Assembly (NCBI GenBank): GCA_022563535.1
Contig: JADFNE010000023.1
Coordinates: 1 to 64,000, forward strand
Length of the DNA: 64,000 nucleotides
Direction of reading: 5' to 3'
Origin: Myxococcales bacterium
Lineage (GTDB): Bacteria > Myxococcota_A > UBA9160 > UBA4427
In this document: positions 63,456 through 64,000 of the stretch, in pieces
Position numbering within the stretch: position 1 is the first letter of the stretch
Layout of the letters: each line of letters starts with the position of its first letter
Made by a program: the position numbers and the translations under genes
The notes under the pieces: generated by a model
Seen by the model: the letters and a program-made list of their open reading frames with translations, nothing else
Databases searched by the model: none
What the model was told of the DNA's origin: nothing

Positions 63456-63821
63456 CTACTTCATCATCATTCCCATCATTCCGCCGCACATCATTTTCGG
63501 CATGCCCCGCATCATTTTGTGCATCTGCCGTCGCTGCGCGACCAATACCGTCAACAGCTCCTCCATCGCGGCCATCTTCTCCGCGCCATCAGCGGCTCGC
63601 ATCCGCCCGACCAACTCATCGACCGCCTCGTTCGTGGTCTCCATATCCTCCATTTCCATCTTCCCCATCATCTGCATACACGTCTCCATCTGGGGCGACT
63701 CCCCCATTTTCATCATTCCCATTCCCATCTTCCCACGCTCCATCGTCGACTCTTGGCTCCAGACGGTCGCTGTGAAAAAGAGCGCCAAAACGAGTGTCAT
63801 TCCCGTGATCGTTCGCTTCAT
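63456..63821 (-). CDS. Methionine-rich exported protein, likely metal binding
   Basis: A 121-residue protein with a signal peptide (MTLVLALFFTATVWSQ). The mature part is extremely rich in methionine: clusters MGMGMMKMGE near residue 34 and MRGMPKMMCGGMMGMMMK at the C-terminus, with a single-helix middle region (DELVGRMRAADGAEKM). Met clusters of this kind bind copper(I) or silver in other exported proteins. The ATG has a perfect AAGGAGAG site. The promoter upstream has MerR-type geometry, in line with metal control. Specific metal and function are inference. Confidence 0.85.
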   Translation of the reverse strand: MKRTITGMTLVLALFFTATVWSQESTMERGKMGMGMMKMGESPQMETCMQMMGKMEMEDMETTNEAVDELVGRMRAADGAEKMAAMEELLTVLVAQRRQMHKMMRGMPKMMCGGMMGMMMK

Positions 63822-63857
63822 CGTGTTCTCTCCTTATTGTGGGTAGCGTTGGATTTT

Positions 63858-63888
63858 GCATTACCTTCATTCGTAGGTATCATGTCAA
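63858..63888 (-). promoter_or_regulatory. MerR/CueR-type promoter of the Met-rich gene
   Basis: On the minus strand, TTGACA (63888-63883), a 19-base spacer and TAATGC (63863-63858). Inside the spacer is a dyad TACCT...AGGTA (63879-63862). A 19-bp spacer with a centred dyad is the hallmark of promoters activated by MerR-family metal sensors. It lies about 37 bases upstream of the start codon. Confidence 0.65.
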
Positions 63889-64000
63889 CATGCGCAGGGA
63901 GTCGGCCGCCGAGGCGATGATCCGCTTATGATGAGGTTGAGGCCCTTTCGGAATCGCACGATGATTCGGGCACCCCAGTAGCAAATTGCTCATTGGAATG

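Overview
The window is 64 kb of GC-rich chromosomal DNA from a Gram-negative bacterium, with dense gene packing, many stop/start overlaps (ATGA, GTGA, TGATG) and frequent GTG and TTG starts. Gene content and order point to a 'deltaproteobacterial' lineage in the broad sense (Myxococcota, Desulfobacterota, Binatota or relatives). The strongest hints are the order parA-parB-bactofilin-atpF'-atpF-atpHAGDC, a separate operon for F0 subunits a and c, and a protein with the MXAN_5187 C-terminal domain. I cannot place it more finely from sequence reading alone.

Layout. 1-6.1 kb (minus strand): a very large secreted protein with two LamG-like modules, cut by the window edge; a CapK/PaaK-type adenylate-forming enzyme; and a YhhQ queuosine-precursor transporter. 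6.3-9.8 kb: mfd. 9.8-13.5 kb: a TetR regulator divergent from an SpsF-like nucleotidyltransferase, SDR and aldo/keto reductase module, with a dyad between them. 13.5-18.4 kb: SurA-like chaperone, uvrA and a CPBP-family membrane protein, tightly overlapped. 18.6-23.6 kb: a PEP-CTERM-like exported protein, a GT39-type glycosyltransferase, a large polytopic membrane protein and tmk. 24.0-26.0 kb: F0 genes atpZ-like, atpI, atpB and atpE. 26.3-34.3 kb: hemL, gyrA, gyrB and dnaN, all minus. 34.3-35.2 kb: a long gap between divergent dnaN and rpmH, the likely replication-origin region. 35.2-42 kb: rpmH, rnpA, yidD, yidC, jag, rsmG (starting on two parS-like sites), parA, parB and a bactofilin. 42.3-48.3 kb: b', b, delta, alpha, gamma, beta and epsilon subunits of ATP synthase. 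48.4-56.5 kb: an MXAN_5187-type protein, nagA, bioB-bioF-bioD, radA, a polyprenyl diphosphate synthase and a ComEA-like HhH protein. 56.5-61.9 kb: a BtuFCD-type ABC importer, enolase and a secreted low-complexity protein. 62.1-64 kb: a REC-XRE regulator, tRNA-Ala(CGC), a transposase remnant and a Met-rich exported protein behind a MerR-type promoter.

How it fits together. The core is an origin-proximal chromosome segment: replication (dnaN, gyrA, gyrB), segregation (parA, parB, parS), membrane insertion (rpmH-rnpA-yidD-yidC-jag) and energy (ATP synthase on both sides), with genes mostly transcribed away from 34.3-35.2 kb. dnaA, recF, mnmE and mnmG, common neighbours in such segments, are not present here. 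The most interesting signals are two parS sites sharing the same non-canonical base, the dnaA-less origin candidate, the 19-bp-spacer MerR-type promoter driving a Met-rich protein, the REC-XRE fusion, and a CPBP homologue lacking its motif-2 histidine.
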